Shown: positions 16,573-29,600 of the stretch, in pieces | Layout of the letters: each line of letters starts with the position of its first letter | How positions within the stretch are numbered: the first letter of the stretch is position 1 | NCBI GenBank assembly: GCA_001275005.1 | Contig: JWZX01003335.1 | Location: 1-42,529 of the forward strand | Direction: 5' to 3' | Length of the DNA stretch: 42,529 nucleotides | Origin: Chrysochromulina tobinii | Lineage: Eukaryota > Haptophyta > Prymnesiales > Chrysochromulinaceae | Notes under the pieces: generated by a model | Databases searched by the model: none | The model's input: only the letters and a program-made list of their open reading frames with translations | Told to the model about the DNA's origin: nothing | Translations under genes and position numbers: made by a program

Positions 16573-19500
16573 CTAGGCGGCTGCCACCACCTTATGCTCG
16601 TCGCTCGTGCCGGCCAAGTTGGCGAGGAAGCCAGCGACGCGCTGGGCGTCTGTCATCTTCGCCACCTTGGCGTACTTGACGGCGCCGCACAGCGCCAGCG
16701 CCATCTTGTAGTCGCCGCCGCTGCACAAGAAGGCAGCGCTCGCGTCCAGCCACGTGAGGTCGCAGCGCAGATCGCCCACGATCGCGCCACGCACGAGCTT
16801 CTTGCCCTGCAGCTGCTGAATGAACGAGGCTTCGCTGAGCGGGCTGGGCGGCGCAGGCGCTGTGCCGAGCGCCGCCTGCACGTCCGCATCCGCCTTGAGC
16901 GGCGCGAGAAGCTCCGCGAGCTTCGCCTTGCGCGCCGTGCGAGAGAGGTTGCTCTCGATCATGATGCGGAGGGCCACGGGGGCGGTGGCACCTCCGGCGG
17001 TGCCGCCGCCATTGATGGCGTACGCGAGCTGCACGATGAGCTGGAAGAACTCGTGCAGCTCGAGATCGCTGTCGGTCGCGCCCGTCTGCTTGTTCACCTC
17101 GTCGAAGAGCTTGACGATCTTCGGAAGCCCATAGTGAGGTGCGGCGAGCCCGCAGCCGGCCACAAAGTCCACCAGCTCCGTCTGCTGCATGTTCTTATCC
17201 GCGCCCGCGTAGTACAGGAAGATGGCCTCGAGGTCGTCGTACGCCGCCTCGAGCAGACCATACACCTCCTCTTCCCACTCGGGGAACCCGTTGACGCGCG
17301 ACAGGTCCATCTTGCTCCAGTGCGCAGCGAGCCTGCCCCCCTTGGGCGGCTTGTACCGCTCAACTGGCCCGCCCGCGCTCGCGACAATGTCCGAATCGGA
17401 GCTGGTGCCAAGGAACTCCTTGGCGATGCCCTCGATCTTGGCGTTGCGGTCCATGGAAGCCACGTCAGCATACTTGAGCATGCCGCACATGGCGAGCAGC
17501 AGCAGGAACTCCTCAAAGTCGATCGAGTCATTGCCGCCGTCGGCCGCATGCTCGCCGTTCTGGCACAGGATGAAGGCAGACTCGACGTCGAGCGCCGACA
17601 GGCCGACTTCGACCTCCGCGGGCGGCGCGCCCGTCGTGGGCGGGCGCGGGTTGGCCTTCTTGATGACGACGAGGTTGCGATCCTTGAACTCGCCCACGAT
17701 CGTGGGCCTCGTCAAGGTCACCGTCCCGAAGAACATGAGTGCCTTCTTCTCTCGCTTCTTCTCAATCTTCTCAAACTCCTTCTTGAGCGCCGAGCGCGTG
17801 TTCTTGAAGGGACCTGAGAGGTCGAGAGCCATCAGCTCGGTCTTGATCTTGACGATCCGATTCTTCTTGGCCTTGCCGAGGATGTTCTTGGTAAGCGCGG
17901 CCTCAAAGCAGCCCGGCAGCGGATCCTTGACGCCTTCGCCGATGCCGCCAGAGCCAGCGAGCTTCGGGTTCGCACGGTGGAGCGAGATGTGCAGCAGCAG
18001 CGCCATGAAGGCAGGCAGGTCGAGACCCTCCTTGAGCTTGGGCGAGTTGTTGCACAGGTCCTTGTACAGCGACTGCACGCGCGCGATCGAGAACTCGGCG
18101 GTGATCAGTCCGCTGTCGCGGCAGAAGGAGGCGAGCTCGTTCTCCTGCAGCGTGACCGCCTGCCACGCCGTCGACTGCAGCTGACCGCCCGTGATCGACT
18201 GCGCATAGTTGGAGAAGATGCCATAGATCTCCTCGAAGTTGGGCTGCAGCAGCTTGAAGACCGCCTCCTCCCAGACGGGGAAGCCGACGATGTCTGTGAT
18301 GACCATCTCCTTCCAGCAGTTGACGAACTGCGCGTGCAGCTGCGGCCCGCCGGTCACCGCCGGGTTGGCCTTTTCGAAGAACTTGTTGCGCGGCGGCTCC
18401 GGGAAGAGTGCGTCCGTGAGCACGTCCTGCTCCGACTTGCGCTCCATGAGCTGGTTGATCGCGCCCCCGACGCACTGGCTGAGCTTCATGCCGTCCTCGA
18501 TGGCCGCGCGGTACTTGATGAAGCCGCACACGGCCAGTGCGACCATGAACTCCTCAAAGTCGACAAATTGCCGCGCGTCGCCTACGGCGAGCTTCTGCTT
18601 CTCGGAGCCGTCCTGAGCGGCCGCAAAGGCGCTCTTCGCATCGATGGACGAGAGACCCATCGCGTACTTCTTCATCGGCTGGCCGACCACGGGCGGCCGC
18701 GGCGCGACCGTCGTGTCGGAGACAACCTTGGAGTCGTACATCGCGTCGTAAAAGTCGTCCATCTTCATCGAGAGACCGTCGATGTTCTTGGAGGAGGCGG
18801 CCGAGAGCTTGCCGCCCTGCTCTCCTTTGCCCGCGATCAGCACGAACTTGTTGGCGAGCTCGGCGCGGTGCGCCTTGAAGAGCTTTTGGCACTCGGGATC
18901 CTCCTTGATCTTCTTGACGAGCGCGGGCATCTCGTCCCGCTTGGCCTTGGTCAGGATGTTCTTGGTAAGCAGCGTCTCGAGGCAGCCAGGCAGCGGGTTG
19001 GCGACCTTGTCGACCGTGTTCTGGCCGAGTTGGCCAAACTTGGGGTTGGCCTTGGCAAACGCGAGCATCACGAGCACCTCGTAGAACTCGTGGATCTCGA
19101 GGCCGTGGTCGCCCGCCTCGGCGCCTTTGCCCACCTTGACGCGCTTGTCCGCCTTCGAGGCGACCTGCGTGTCGTCGACCTGGTCGCCGCGCTCATAGAT
19201 GCCGGTGACGCGCACCATCGGGAACTCGGTGTCGTTCGAGGACGAGATGCCGCAGTCGAGAGCAAAATTGGTCAGCTCCGTCTTCTGCATCGTGAACAGC
19301 GCAGTCGCGGTGCTCGAGCCGGCGGTGCCGCTCTTGGCGTAGCCCGAGAAGATTATCTTGAGCTCGTCGTGCGCCTTGGCCAGCAGCATGAAGACCTCCT
19401 TCTCCCACGTCGGGAAGTAGAAGACGTGCGTCAGGTTCATCTTAGACCACACGGCGAGGAAGCTCTTGTCGGCGGACGAGGCGGTGGGCGTGAAGCGCGG

Positions 19501-22500
19501 AGCGGGGGGCTGGAGCACCTCGGAGACCACCGAGTGGGCGTCGCGCGTCTGCAAGTAGTTGTCGTACATGCCCGCCACCTTCTGGCCGAGGGTCATCTTG
19601 TCATCGGGCACGTTCTCGTACTTGATCACGCCGCAGAGCGCGAGCGCGCTGCACCACTCCTCGAAAGTCACAAAGCCGTCGCTGTCGTTCTGGCACGTGA
19701 CGAAGGCGCCCTTGACGTCGAGCCACGAGAGGTTCGACTTGATCGGCACGACGACATCGCCGGTGATCGCCGGAGTCGGCTTGATCGTGAGGTCCTCGCA
19801 GCACATGCGCGGAAGGTGCGTGTTGGGGTTCTCCGCGATGTCGGTGTTGAACATCTCGATGCCGAGCAGCGAGCTCGAGCCGTCCTCTTCGCCGCCCGCG
19901 TTGCCGAATTGGTCCTTCGTGCCCGTCATCGTCGTCGCGTCGCGCTGCGAGGCGGCCTCGAACTGAAGCTTGAGAGCTGCCTTGCGAACGCGAAGCGCCT
20001 CGACGCACTCGGGATCCTTGTCGACCATCTTCTTGTACTTCATCAACACGTCGCGCTTGGCCTTCACCAGGATGTTCCTTGTCAGCATCGACTCGAGGCA
20101 GCCCGGGAGCGGCTCCTTGACGTACGCCTCCGAGCTCTTGCCGACATCGCCAAACTCGGGCTGCGCGCGCGCGAACGCGATCATCACGAGGCACTCGAAG
20201 AACTCGGGCATGGTGAGCGCCTGGTTGCCCTTCTCCGCCGTCTTGCCCTTGATCGATCCCGCGCGGGAGTCGGCCTTGTTGACCTCGAACGTGTCGTCTT
20301 TCTGGTCGGCGCGCATGAAGATGTTGTTGATGCGCGCCATCTTGAACTGCTCGGTCGCGAGCTCGCAATCGAGCGCGAGGTCGGTGAGCTCCGTCTGCTG
20401 CATCGTCATGGCGGACAAGGCCGAGCCCGAGCCGGCCGAGCCGCTCTTCGCGTACTGCGCAAAGATCGACTTGAGCTCCGGGTACGCGCGCTGGAAGACG
20501 CCAAAGAGCTCCTCCTCCCACAGCGGGAAGCCGAAGACGTGGCTCAGGTCCATCTGAGACCACACCTTGAGCAGCGCCTTGTGCTCCGCCTCGGCCTGGT
20601 CCTTGAGCGGCTTCGCTTTGGATGTGTCGTAGCGCGGCGGCGGCGGCACGACCGCCTCGCTCACGATGAACTGCTCGTCCGCCTCGTTGAGGTAGTTCTG
20701 GACCATGCCGCTGAAGCGCGTCGCAAGTGTCATCTCAGCGATGTTCTCGTACTTGATCGAACCGCACAGCGCGAGCGCGATGACAAACTCATCAAAGTCG
20801 ATGCTCTCGTTGCCCTCCTCGCCGCCGTCGCCGCGCTGCGCCGTGGTGAACGCGCCCTTGGCGTCGAGCCACGAGAAGTTGCACTTCTGCACGGGGAAGA
20901 CCTGGCCCTTGACTTTGGGCGTGGGCTTGATCATCAGGTCCTGGATGCATCGACGCTCCTGCAGCTGCTTCTGGAACATGTCCATCGACATCACCTGCTT
21001 GCCAAAGACCATGCGCACACCCACCTTGGTCGTCTCGATGAAATCCTTCTCCAGAGCCTTCCGGATACCGGGCATGATCATCTGGCAATCGCGGTCCGTC
21101 TCGAGCGACGCCTTGATGAGCGCGAGCTTATCGCGCTTGGCGTTCTTGAGAATGTAGCCGTTGAGCACGGACTCGAGGCAGCCGGGGAGCGGCTTATCCA
21201 CCGAGAAGTTGTGGCCCAACTCACCGAAATCAGGGTTGGAGTAGTAGAGGGACATCGCCACAACAGCCTCGAGGAACTCCTCGAGCTTCAGCCCGTGGTC
21301 TCCCGCCTGGGCAAAGTCGCCCTTCATGACGGTGATCTCGACCTCCTGGATGCGGTCCGCTGCGCGCTGCAGCGTGTTGACGTTCGCCTTGTCGGACCCG
21401 TCGCCCGCCTTGGCGTCCTTGTTGACGCCGAGCGTCTTCACCTTGGTCGCCTTGAGAGTATCGTCCACCTGGTCGGCGCGCGTGAAGATGTTGGTCACGC
21501 GCGTCGCGTTGAAGCCCTGCTCGTGGTTGCTCACGACGCCGCAGTCCATGGCGAAGTTGAAGAACTCGGTCTTCTGCATCGTCTGCAGCGAGGTGGCGCT
21601 CGCCGAGCCGGCGGTGCCGCTCTTCGAGTACTGCGAGAAGATGGATGAAAGCTCGCCGAAGGACTTCTCGAGCAGCGCGAAGACGCCCTCCTCAAACTCC
21701 GGGAAGCCGAAGAGGTGCGACAGGTCCATCTTCTTCCACGTGTCCATGAAGGTGGCCGAGGGCACGGGGCCGCCCGTGTTGCGCTTGACCGCCGGGTTGA
21801 AGCGCGGCGGCGGCGGGTAGCACAGGTCGATGCACTTCTGCTCGTCCGTCTCGCCCAGGTAGTTAGTGTACAGGCTGTCCACCTTTTGGGCGAGGCTCAT
21901 CTTCTCTACATTCGCGTACTTGATCGAGCCGCAGAGCGCGAGGCACACCATGAACTCGTCGAAGTTGATCGTGGTCGCCGTGTTCTCCTTCTCGACCTTT
22001 TGCGAGGTGACGAAGGCGCCCTTGGCATCGATGACCGAGAGCTTCGTCACGACCGGGTCGAGCTTCTTGCCCTTGACCGGCGAGGTGGGCGTGATCTCAA
22101 CGTCGCGCGCGATGCCGCGCTCGAAGAGGTCCTGCGTGAACACGTCCATCGAGAGCGTTGGCCCGCCCTTGCCCGGCTTCTGCTTTTCGCTCTTGCACAG
22201 CTTGTCGAAGACTCGCTTGAGACCGTCGCGCCGGCGCTGCATCGCATCCTGCACGCCGTCCTGCTTCAGCTGCGCCTTGACGGCGGCCAGCTGGTCGCGC
22301 TTCGCGTTGAGCAGCAAGTTCTCCTTGAGCATGGTCACGAGGCAGTCGGGCAACGGCACGTCCACCTTAGTCGCGTCGCCCGCGAGCGTCATCGACGGGT
22401 TGGCGCGGAAGAGCGCGAGCATCACGACCGCCTCGAGGAACTCGAAGAGCTCAAGGGCGCCGTCGCCGGGCTTGGGCGCCTCGCCAGGCTTCGCGTCGGC

Positions 22501-25500
22501 CATGTCGGCGCGCTCGAAGAGTTCGATGACGCGCGACATCGGGAACTTGTCCGTTGCGAGCGAGCAGTCAAGGGCGAGGTCGGTGAGCTCTGTCTGCTGC
22601 ATCGTGAGCTCCTGGTCCTTGGCCGCCTTGGCGTTGCCGCTCCCACTCTTGGCATACTGCGAGAAGATGGAGATGAGCTCGTCAAAGGAGCCGTAGAGCG
22701 TCAGGAAGACGCCCTCCTCCCAGAGCGGGAAGCCGGCGAGGTGTGAAAGGTCCATCTTGGCCCACGTGCCCAGGAAGGCCTCCGAGGCACCACTCGCCGC
22801 CGGGTTGTAGCGCTCAATCGGCGGGTAGAGCGCGTTCGAAACGACGACCACCTCGTTGCGCGTTCCGAGGAAGTTGTCGATGGCCCCCAGACAGCGGCCA
22901 GCATTGTCGATGCCTGGCTTGCCCGCCCCGGGCTTCTCCTTCACCTCGGCGTACTTGATCAGGCCGCACAACGAGAGCACCATCATGAACTCGTCAAAGT
23001 AGACGGTCTCCGTGTCCGCGTCGCCCGCCTGCACGGTGACGAAGCACTGCTTCGCGTCCTGCCACGTGAGGCACACGTGCACATCCTCGACGGCCTCGCC
23101 CGCGACCGCGGGCACGGGCTTCACCACCAGGTCGCACGCGAGCTTTCGATCCTGCACCGCCGCGACGAAGGCGTCGATCCCCAGCTTGGGCACCGGGGCC
23201 TTGGGCCCTTTGGTCTTCTCGGCCGCGCAGAGCTGCTGGAAGAGCACCTCAGCCGCCTCGCGGCGCGAGCGAATCTTGTTCAGCACGGCGCGATCCTTCT
23301 GGACGATCTTGAGCTGATTGGCCATCTCATCACGCTTCGCGTTCACGAGCACCTGCTTCGAGAGCAGCGACTCGAAGCACGCGGGGAAGGTCTCCGTCGG
23401 CACCGCCTTCGCGTCCTTCTTCAAGGCCTCCTCAAACTTGGGGTTGGCGCGGTAGAAGGAGATCATCACGAGCGCCTCGAGGAACTCGTGCAGCTCGAGG
23501 GCGCCGTCGCCCTTGCCCGCCTTTTGGCCGGATTTGGACTTGCCATCTTTGGCATCGTCGACCACATCGGCGCGCTCGAAGAGCTCGATGATCTTCGTCA
23601 TCGGGAACTCGCCCGTCGCAAGCGAGCAGTCGACGGCAAACTCGGTCAGCTCCGTCTGCGCCATCATCGTCGACTCGGCCGCCGAGCCCTTGCCCGACTT
23701 GTAGTCCTTGCCCTTGGCGTAGAGCATGAAGATCGAGAGGAGCTCACCATAGTTGGCCTTGATGAGCTCGAAGATCGCACCTTCCCACACCGGGAAACCG
23801 TACAGGTGTTGCAGGTCCATCTTGTTCCACGTGGTGAGTGCCTGCTCGTACTCGTCGATTGGCTGGCCGCCCGAGGGCGCCGAGTACTTGGGATCGAAGC
23901 GCAGCACAGGAGCGACGACGGCCTCCGTGATCACCGCGTGCTCGTCCTTCTCGTGGAGGTAGTTGGCGATGATGCCCGCGACGCGCTGCGCCAGGCTCAT
24001 CTCCTCGATCTCCTCGTACTTGACGTAGCCGCACAGCCCGAGGCAAATGCACCACTCGTCGTAGTCGACGGTCTCCTTGGCGTCGTCCATGCCCTTCATG
24101 TCGCCACTCGTGATGCTGACGCTCTGCGCCGTCACGAAGCAACCCTTGATGTCGAGCTGCGACAAGTTGGAGTGGTACTCGGGCATCTTCATGCCGCGCA
24201 CGGCGGGGGTCGGCGTGACCGTGATGTTCTTGACCAGCTGGTGCGAGTGCTTGGCCGACGAGTCGTTCATCTGGCCGCAGTCATCGCAGAACATCTCCAT
24301 GTTGATCACGAGCTTGCCCGCGACCTTCATCGGGCCGCTCTTGCCCATGTGATCAAACTCCTTGCGCAGCTTGGCGCGGTAGGCTTTGAAGATCTCCTGG
24401 CACTCGGCCGAGGCGATGATCTCCGCCTTGACGAGAGCGAGCCCGTCCGTCTTCGCCTTCTTGAGCAGAAAGTTCTTGAGCAGCGTCATGAAGGCGGTGC
24501 CTGCGTCCACGTCCGCCGCAAAGTTGTTGCCAACCTCGCCGTACTTGGGGTTGGCGAGCGAGAAGCCGAGCATCACCATCGACTCGAGGAACTCGTGGAA
24601 CTCGAGGCCGCGGTCGCCGCCCTTGGCGTCCTCGCCGATTTCGACCCGGTGGTCAGAGGCGCTCTTCTTGATCGTGTCGTCGACCTGGTCGGCGCGCCGG
24701 TAGATGTTGACGATGCGCGTCATGTTGAACGACTCGGTGAGGATCCCGAGGTCGAGCGCGAGATTGCCGAGCTCCGTCGCCTGGATCGTCATCGCCTGGT
24801 CGGCGCTGGTGGCGCCGGCGGTGCCGGACTTGGCATAGTAGGTGAAGATGCTCGTGAGCTCCTCGTATGAGCCGGCGATGCCCTTGAACACGGCCTCCTC
24901 GAAGATCGGGAAGCCGAAGACGTGCGACAAGTCCATCTTGCCCCATGTGTCCAGGATGCGCGAGGCGAGCTTCTGCGGCAGCTGCACGCTCTTGGGGTCG
25001 AATCGCGGCGGCGGCGGGTAGAGGCAGTCGCTGATGACCTTCTGCTCGTCAGCCTTGACGAGGTAGTTGAGGTAGATGGACTTGACGCGAGTTGCGAGGT
25101 CCATCTTCTCAATCTCCTCGTACTTGATGTGGCCGCAGAGCCCCAGGATGCACAGGAACTCCTCGAAGTCGATGACGACCGAGCCGCTCGACTGGCCGCC
25201 CACGCCGCCGGCCGCGCCGCCGGTGCTCTGGCCGGTGACGAAGGCACCGCGGATGTCGAGCTGCGACAGGTTCGAGTGCACGTCGGGCACGAACGCACCC
25301 GAGATGGCGGGCGTCGGCTTGACGATGATGTCCTTGGCGACGTGCCTCTTGTTGCACTGCTCGATGAACTTTTCGAGCGTCATCGTCGCCGCCTTGGTCG
25401 CCGCGAACTCCTTGTTGGACGCGCCCTCGAAGGCCTTCTTGAGCTCGGCCTTGTATTGGTTGATGACCGCACGCACCTCGGGCTCTTTTTGGATGCGCTT

Positions 25501-28500
25501 GAGCGTCTTTGTGAGCTGGTCGGTCTTCGCCTTGGTGAGGATCGACTTGGTCAGCAGCGTCTCGAGGCAGCCGGGCAGCGGGTGTACGAGGACGTCGCCG
25601 CCGTCCTTGGAGGTCGTGTTGCCCACCGTGCCGTACTTGGGGTTCTGGCGGTAGACGGCCATCATCACGAGGCACTCGAAGAACTCGTGCAGCACGAGGC
25701 CACGGTCGCCGCCCTTGGCCGTCTCGCCCTTGACGATGCCAGTCGTCTCGTCGCGGTACATGGTGTCGTCCGCCTGGTCGGCGCGCTCAAAGATGTTGAT
25801 GACGCGTGCCATCGAGAAGGTCTCGTTGGCGAGCTGGCAGTCGAGTGCGAGGTTCGTCAGCTCCGTCTTCTGCATCGTGAGCGCCGAGATGGCAGAACCC
25901 GAGCCGGCCGCGCCCGACTTGGCATACTGCTGGAAGATGGACGAGAGCTCGGGAAAATACTTGCCAAAGAGCATGAAGACGCCCTCCTCCCACATGGGGT
26001 AGCCGATGACGTGCGACAGGTCCATCTGCTTCCAGCAGGCGAGGTACGAGGGGTCCGTGCCCGCGGGCGGCTCGTAGCGCGGCAGTGGCGGGTAGAGGCA
26101 GAGCGACACCCACGCGTGCTCGTCCTTGCGCCCGTGCTTGTGCTCGACGCCCTTGCTATGCTTACCCGCGGCCGCCTCGCCCTCGGTGAACAGGCGGTAG
26201 TTGTAAAAGATGCCCTCCATGCGCTGCGCCACCGTCATTTGCTCGATCTCCTCGTACTTGATGTGGCCGCACAGCGCGACGCACATGTAGAACTCGTCGA
26301 AGGTCATCGACGTGTCGCTCGTCGATTTGGTGGTCTTGCTCATCTTCTCAAACTGACGAGCCTGGCACGTGGCGAAAGCGCCCTTGGCATCGAGCCACGA
26401 CAGGTTGACGTGCACCGTGGGCGGCGTGGTGCCCGAGACGGCGGGCGTCGGATGGATGATCTGGTCATTGAGCAGCTTGCGGTCGAGGAAGTCCTCCATC
26501 ATCGCCTCGAGGGTCCACGTCTCCTGCTTTCCACCCTCGATTGAGTCCACCGCGCGCTTCGAGAACGCCTCCTTGAAGTACGCCCGGTGCTCCTTGAACA
26601 CGGCCTGGCAGGCGACGTCCGTCTCCATGATCTTCTTGATCTTGGCGAGCGTGTCCGTCTTCGCCTTCTTGAGCAGCACGTCCTTGAAGAGCGTCTCAAG
26701 GCAGCCGGGCAGCAGGATGTACTCCTCCTTAGCGGCCTTCTCGACGCGCACCGAGCCGTCGGCCTTGATCGAGAAGGCCTTGTTGTTGCTGCCGACCTCT
26801 CCCCATTTCGGGTTAGCGCGCTGGAAGGCGAGCATCACGACGGCCTCGAAGAATTCGTGCAGCTCGAGGCCCTTGTCGCCCGCCTTCGCGTTTTCGCCCT
26901 CGAGCACGTTCTTGTTCACCTTGGACTCTTTGATGGTACCGTCCACCTGGTCGGCGCGCTTGAAGATGTTAATGACGCGCGTCATCGAGAACTTGTCGGT
27001 GGTCATGCCCGTGTCGAGAGCGAGCGTCTGCAGCTCCGTCTGCTGCATCGTTAGCAGCGCGCCCGACGAGGACGAGCCGGCGGTGCCGCTCTTGGCATAG
27101 TAGTCGAAGATCGACGAGAGCTGCTCGAAGTTGTCGTGGAAGAGCTTGAAGACGCCCTCCTCCCACAGCGGGAAGCCGTACACGTGCTTCAGGTCCATCT
27201 GAGACCACACCTGCTTCACGCGCGCAAAGAGCTTCTTGTCCTCGCCATCGTTGATCTTGGCCGTCTCGCAGTCGTAGCGCGGCAACGGCGGGTAGCAGTA
27301 CTTGCTGATGACCCTGTGCTCGTCCTCGTCCTGCAGGAAGTTTTGGATGATGCCCTCGACGCGGTCCGCGAGGCTCATCTCCTCAATCTCCTCGTACTTG
27401 ATGTGGCCGCACAGGCCGAGCACGTGCAGGAACTCCTCGTAGTCGACGCCGCTGTTGCCCGTCGACTCGCCCGTGCGCTGCGCAGTCGAGAAGACACCCT
27501 TGAGGTCGAGGTTGGACAGATTCGAGTGCCGCGGCCGCTCGACGGTGCCAGAGACCTGAGGCGTCGGGTTGACCACGATGTCCTTGAAGAGGCCACGTCC
27601 CTTGCCGGTGCCGTCAAAGTCGGGTCCGAACCAGTCGGTGAGAGTTTGGAGCGTCAGCGTGACCACGCCAAACTTTTGGATGCCCGATCGCGTCTCGAAG
27701 GCTTTGGCCTCGAACATCTTCTTGAGGCCGCGGTCGGGGTCGGAGGTGCCACCTGTGCCAAACATGTTCCGGTTGACGATGACCTCCTTGATGTACTCGT
27801 ACTTCTTAAAGTGCTTCTGCACCTCCGGATCGACCTTGAGCTTCTCGAGCACCTCGCGCAGCTTGTCGCGCTTCGCCTTGGGCATCACCTTCTCGGCGAG
27901 CATCTTCTCGAGGCACTCGGGGTACTTGCCGTGCGAGCAGTCGCGGTTGCCCACCGAGCCGTACTTGGGGTTGAGGCGCTGGAAGGAGACGCGCATGAGG
28001 AGCTCGAGGAACTCGTGGAACTCGAGCGAATTATCACCGCCCTTGCGCACCTCGAGGCCGCCGCCGCCGCGGTGGGCCGCGCCGCCCGCGCCGCCGATCT
28101 CCTCGATCGTCGCATCCTGTTGGTCGGAGACCTCCATGAGCGAGTGGATGCGCGTCATCATAAAGTCCTTTGTGGTGAGCTCGCAGTCGAGTGCGAAGTT
28201 GGTCACCTCCGCCTGTTGCAGCTTGAACGCCGAGTCGGCCGACGTGCCCGTTCCGCCGCTCTTTGCGTAGTATGAGAAGATGGAGCCGAGCTCCTCGAAG
28301 TACTTTGCAAAGATGATGAAGACGTCCTTCTCCCACAGCGGCCAGCCATGGCAGTCGTCCAGGATCATGCGCTTCCACGTGGCGACGAAGTCGGGGTTGG
28401 TGAGCTTCTCGTCGGCCTTCTCGTCTGCGCTCAGGTCCGCGTCGGGGTTGAAGCGCTTGAGCGACTTGGTGAGCGAGTACTTGACGGCCTCGAACACCCT

Positions 28501-29600
28501 CTCCTCGACGATGAAGTCGAGCGCGTGCGCCTTGTTGCCAATGTTGCAGAGCATGCGCGCGAAAGCCTCGACCTTCTCGGCCGGAGGCAACTCGGGCACG
28601 TTGCGGAACATGTTGAGGCCGCAGAAGGCGACCGCGCCGCCGTACTCTTCGAAGACCATCGAGGCGGACGACTCCATGAGCTTCTCGTCGCCCGTGATCA
28701 TCGCGAGCATCGCCTCCGCGCCGTCCTGCGACTCGATGAACGCGCGCTCGCCATCGACCCTCGAGAGCTCGACGTTGCACTCGACCATCTTCTCGCCCGA
28801 GATCGGGTTGTCGACCATGATCTTCTTGTCGATGAAGAGCTTAGCCATCTCGACGTCCTTGATGAAGTTCTCGACCGACACCTGCGCCACCTCGACGGCC
28901 TCGGGCTTGGTGCCGTCGCCCTTGGGTTTCTTCTTCGGGTCGAGGATCTTAGTCTTGCGCTTGGCCATCGCGTTGAAACGCTTCTCGAGCGGCTCCTTCA
29001 TCGCGTCGAGCACCGCGAGCACCTCGGGGCTCGCCATCGTCGCGCGCATGATCGCCATCGAGTCCACCTCGGCGAGCGGCAACAAGTACTTCTCGAGCAG
29101 CCGGCGGAAGCCCTCGCCGCCATTGCCGGCCTTCAGCGCCTTGCGGCCCGAGGCAGAGGTGGCGAGCAGCTTGACGGAGAGGCGGAGGAGCGCCTCGAGG
29201 AACTCGGCGCAGTCGAGGGCCTTGTCCGAGCGCGCGGGCCCCTTGCCCACCGTCTTGGCCGCCTCTTTGTCCTCCTTGGACGCGCGATCACACCGGCGGT
29301 GCGCGTCGTTGATCTCTCCGATCGAGACGGGCACCGCGCCCGCCTTGCACATCGAGACCCACTCACGCTGGCTCATGTTGAAGTTGTCGGCGCCGCCCTT
29401 GCCCGCGGTGCCGGGCGCCGCGCTCTTCTTGCAATACTCGAAGAAGATCGCCACGATCTTCATCAGGTTGCGGTGCACCAACTCGAAGGCCGCCTTCTGC
29501 CAGAAGAAGTAGCCGGGCAGGTCCTCTGCCTCGATCTTCTTCCACATTGCGACCAGGGCCTTGAATTGGAGCTCGTTCTCACCCGGGAGCGCGCGCGCAT
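16573..29600 (-). repeat. Array of 12 protein repeats (~330-390 aa each)
   Basis: Hallmark positions (the codons for G-F/W-P-x-W/F-E), in protein order: R1 near 29510 (diverged, LPGYFFWQK), R2 28340, R3 27170, R4 25995, R5 24905, R6 23795, R7 22728, R8 21700, R9 20525, R10 19410, R11 18280, R12 17280. Spacing is 1.0-1.18 kb. Each unit has (a) MDLSHVFGFPLWEEEVF, SIFxYYAKSGTAGS, MQQTELTDLALDC, RVxxIFxRADQVDDT, GLELHEFLEALVML; (b) a helical part with LPGCLETLL and KAKxDxL; (c) NLSWLDxKGAFVT, FDEFxxxLALCGxIKYE, LAQRVxGIxxNYL, DEHxVI, PPxxRY. Part (c) and the end of (a) look like EF-hand second helices. Confidence 0.9.

Noticed and set aside
16121-16576. Plus-strand 151-aa frame before the giant gene's stop
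   Set aside because: Pro/Ser/His-rich, overlaps another equally open frame, and has no domain character.
17977-21648. 1223-aa plus-strand open frame, and similar long frames at 23077-24870, 24922-26544 and 28348-30060
   Set aside because: They lie antisense to the giant minus-strand gene, are Leu/Arg/His/Val-rich with no fold-like pattern, and follow its 1.1-kb repeat. They are open only because the true frame almost always ends codons in G or C.
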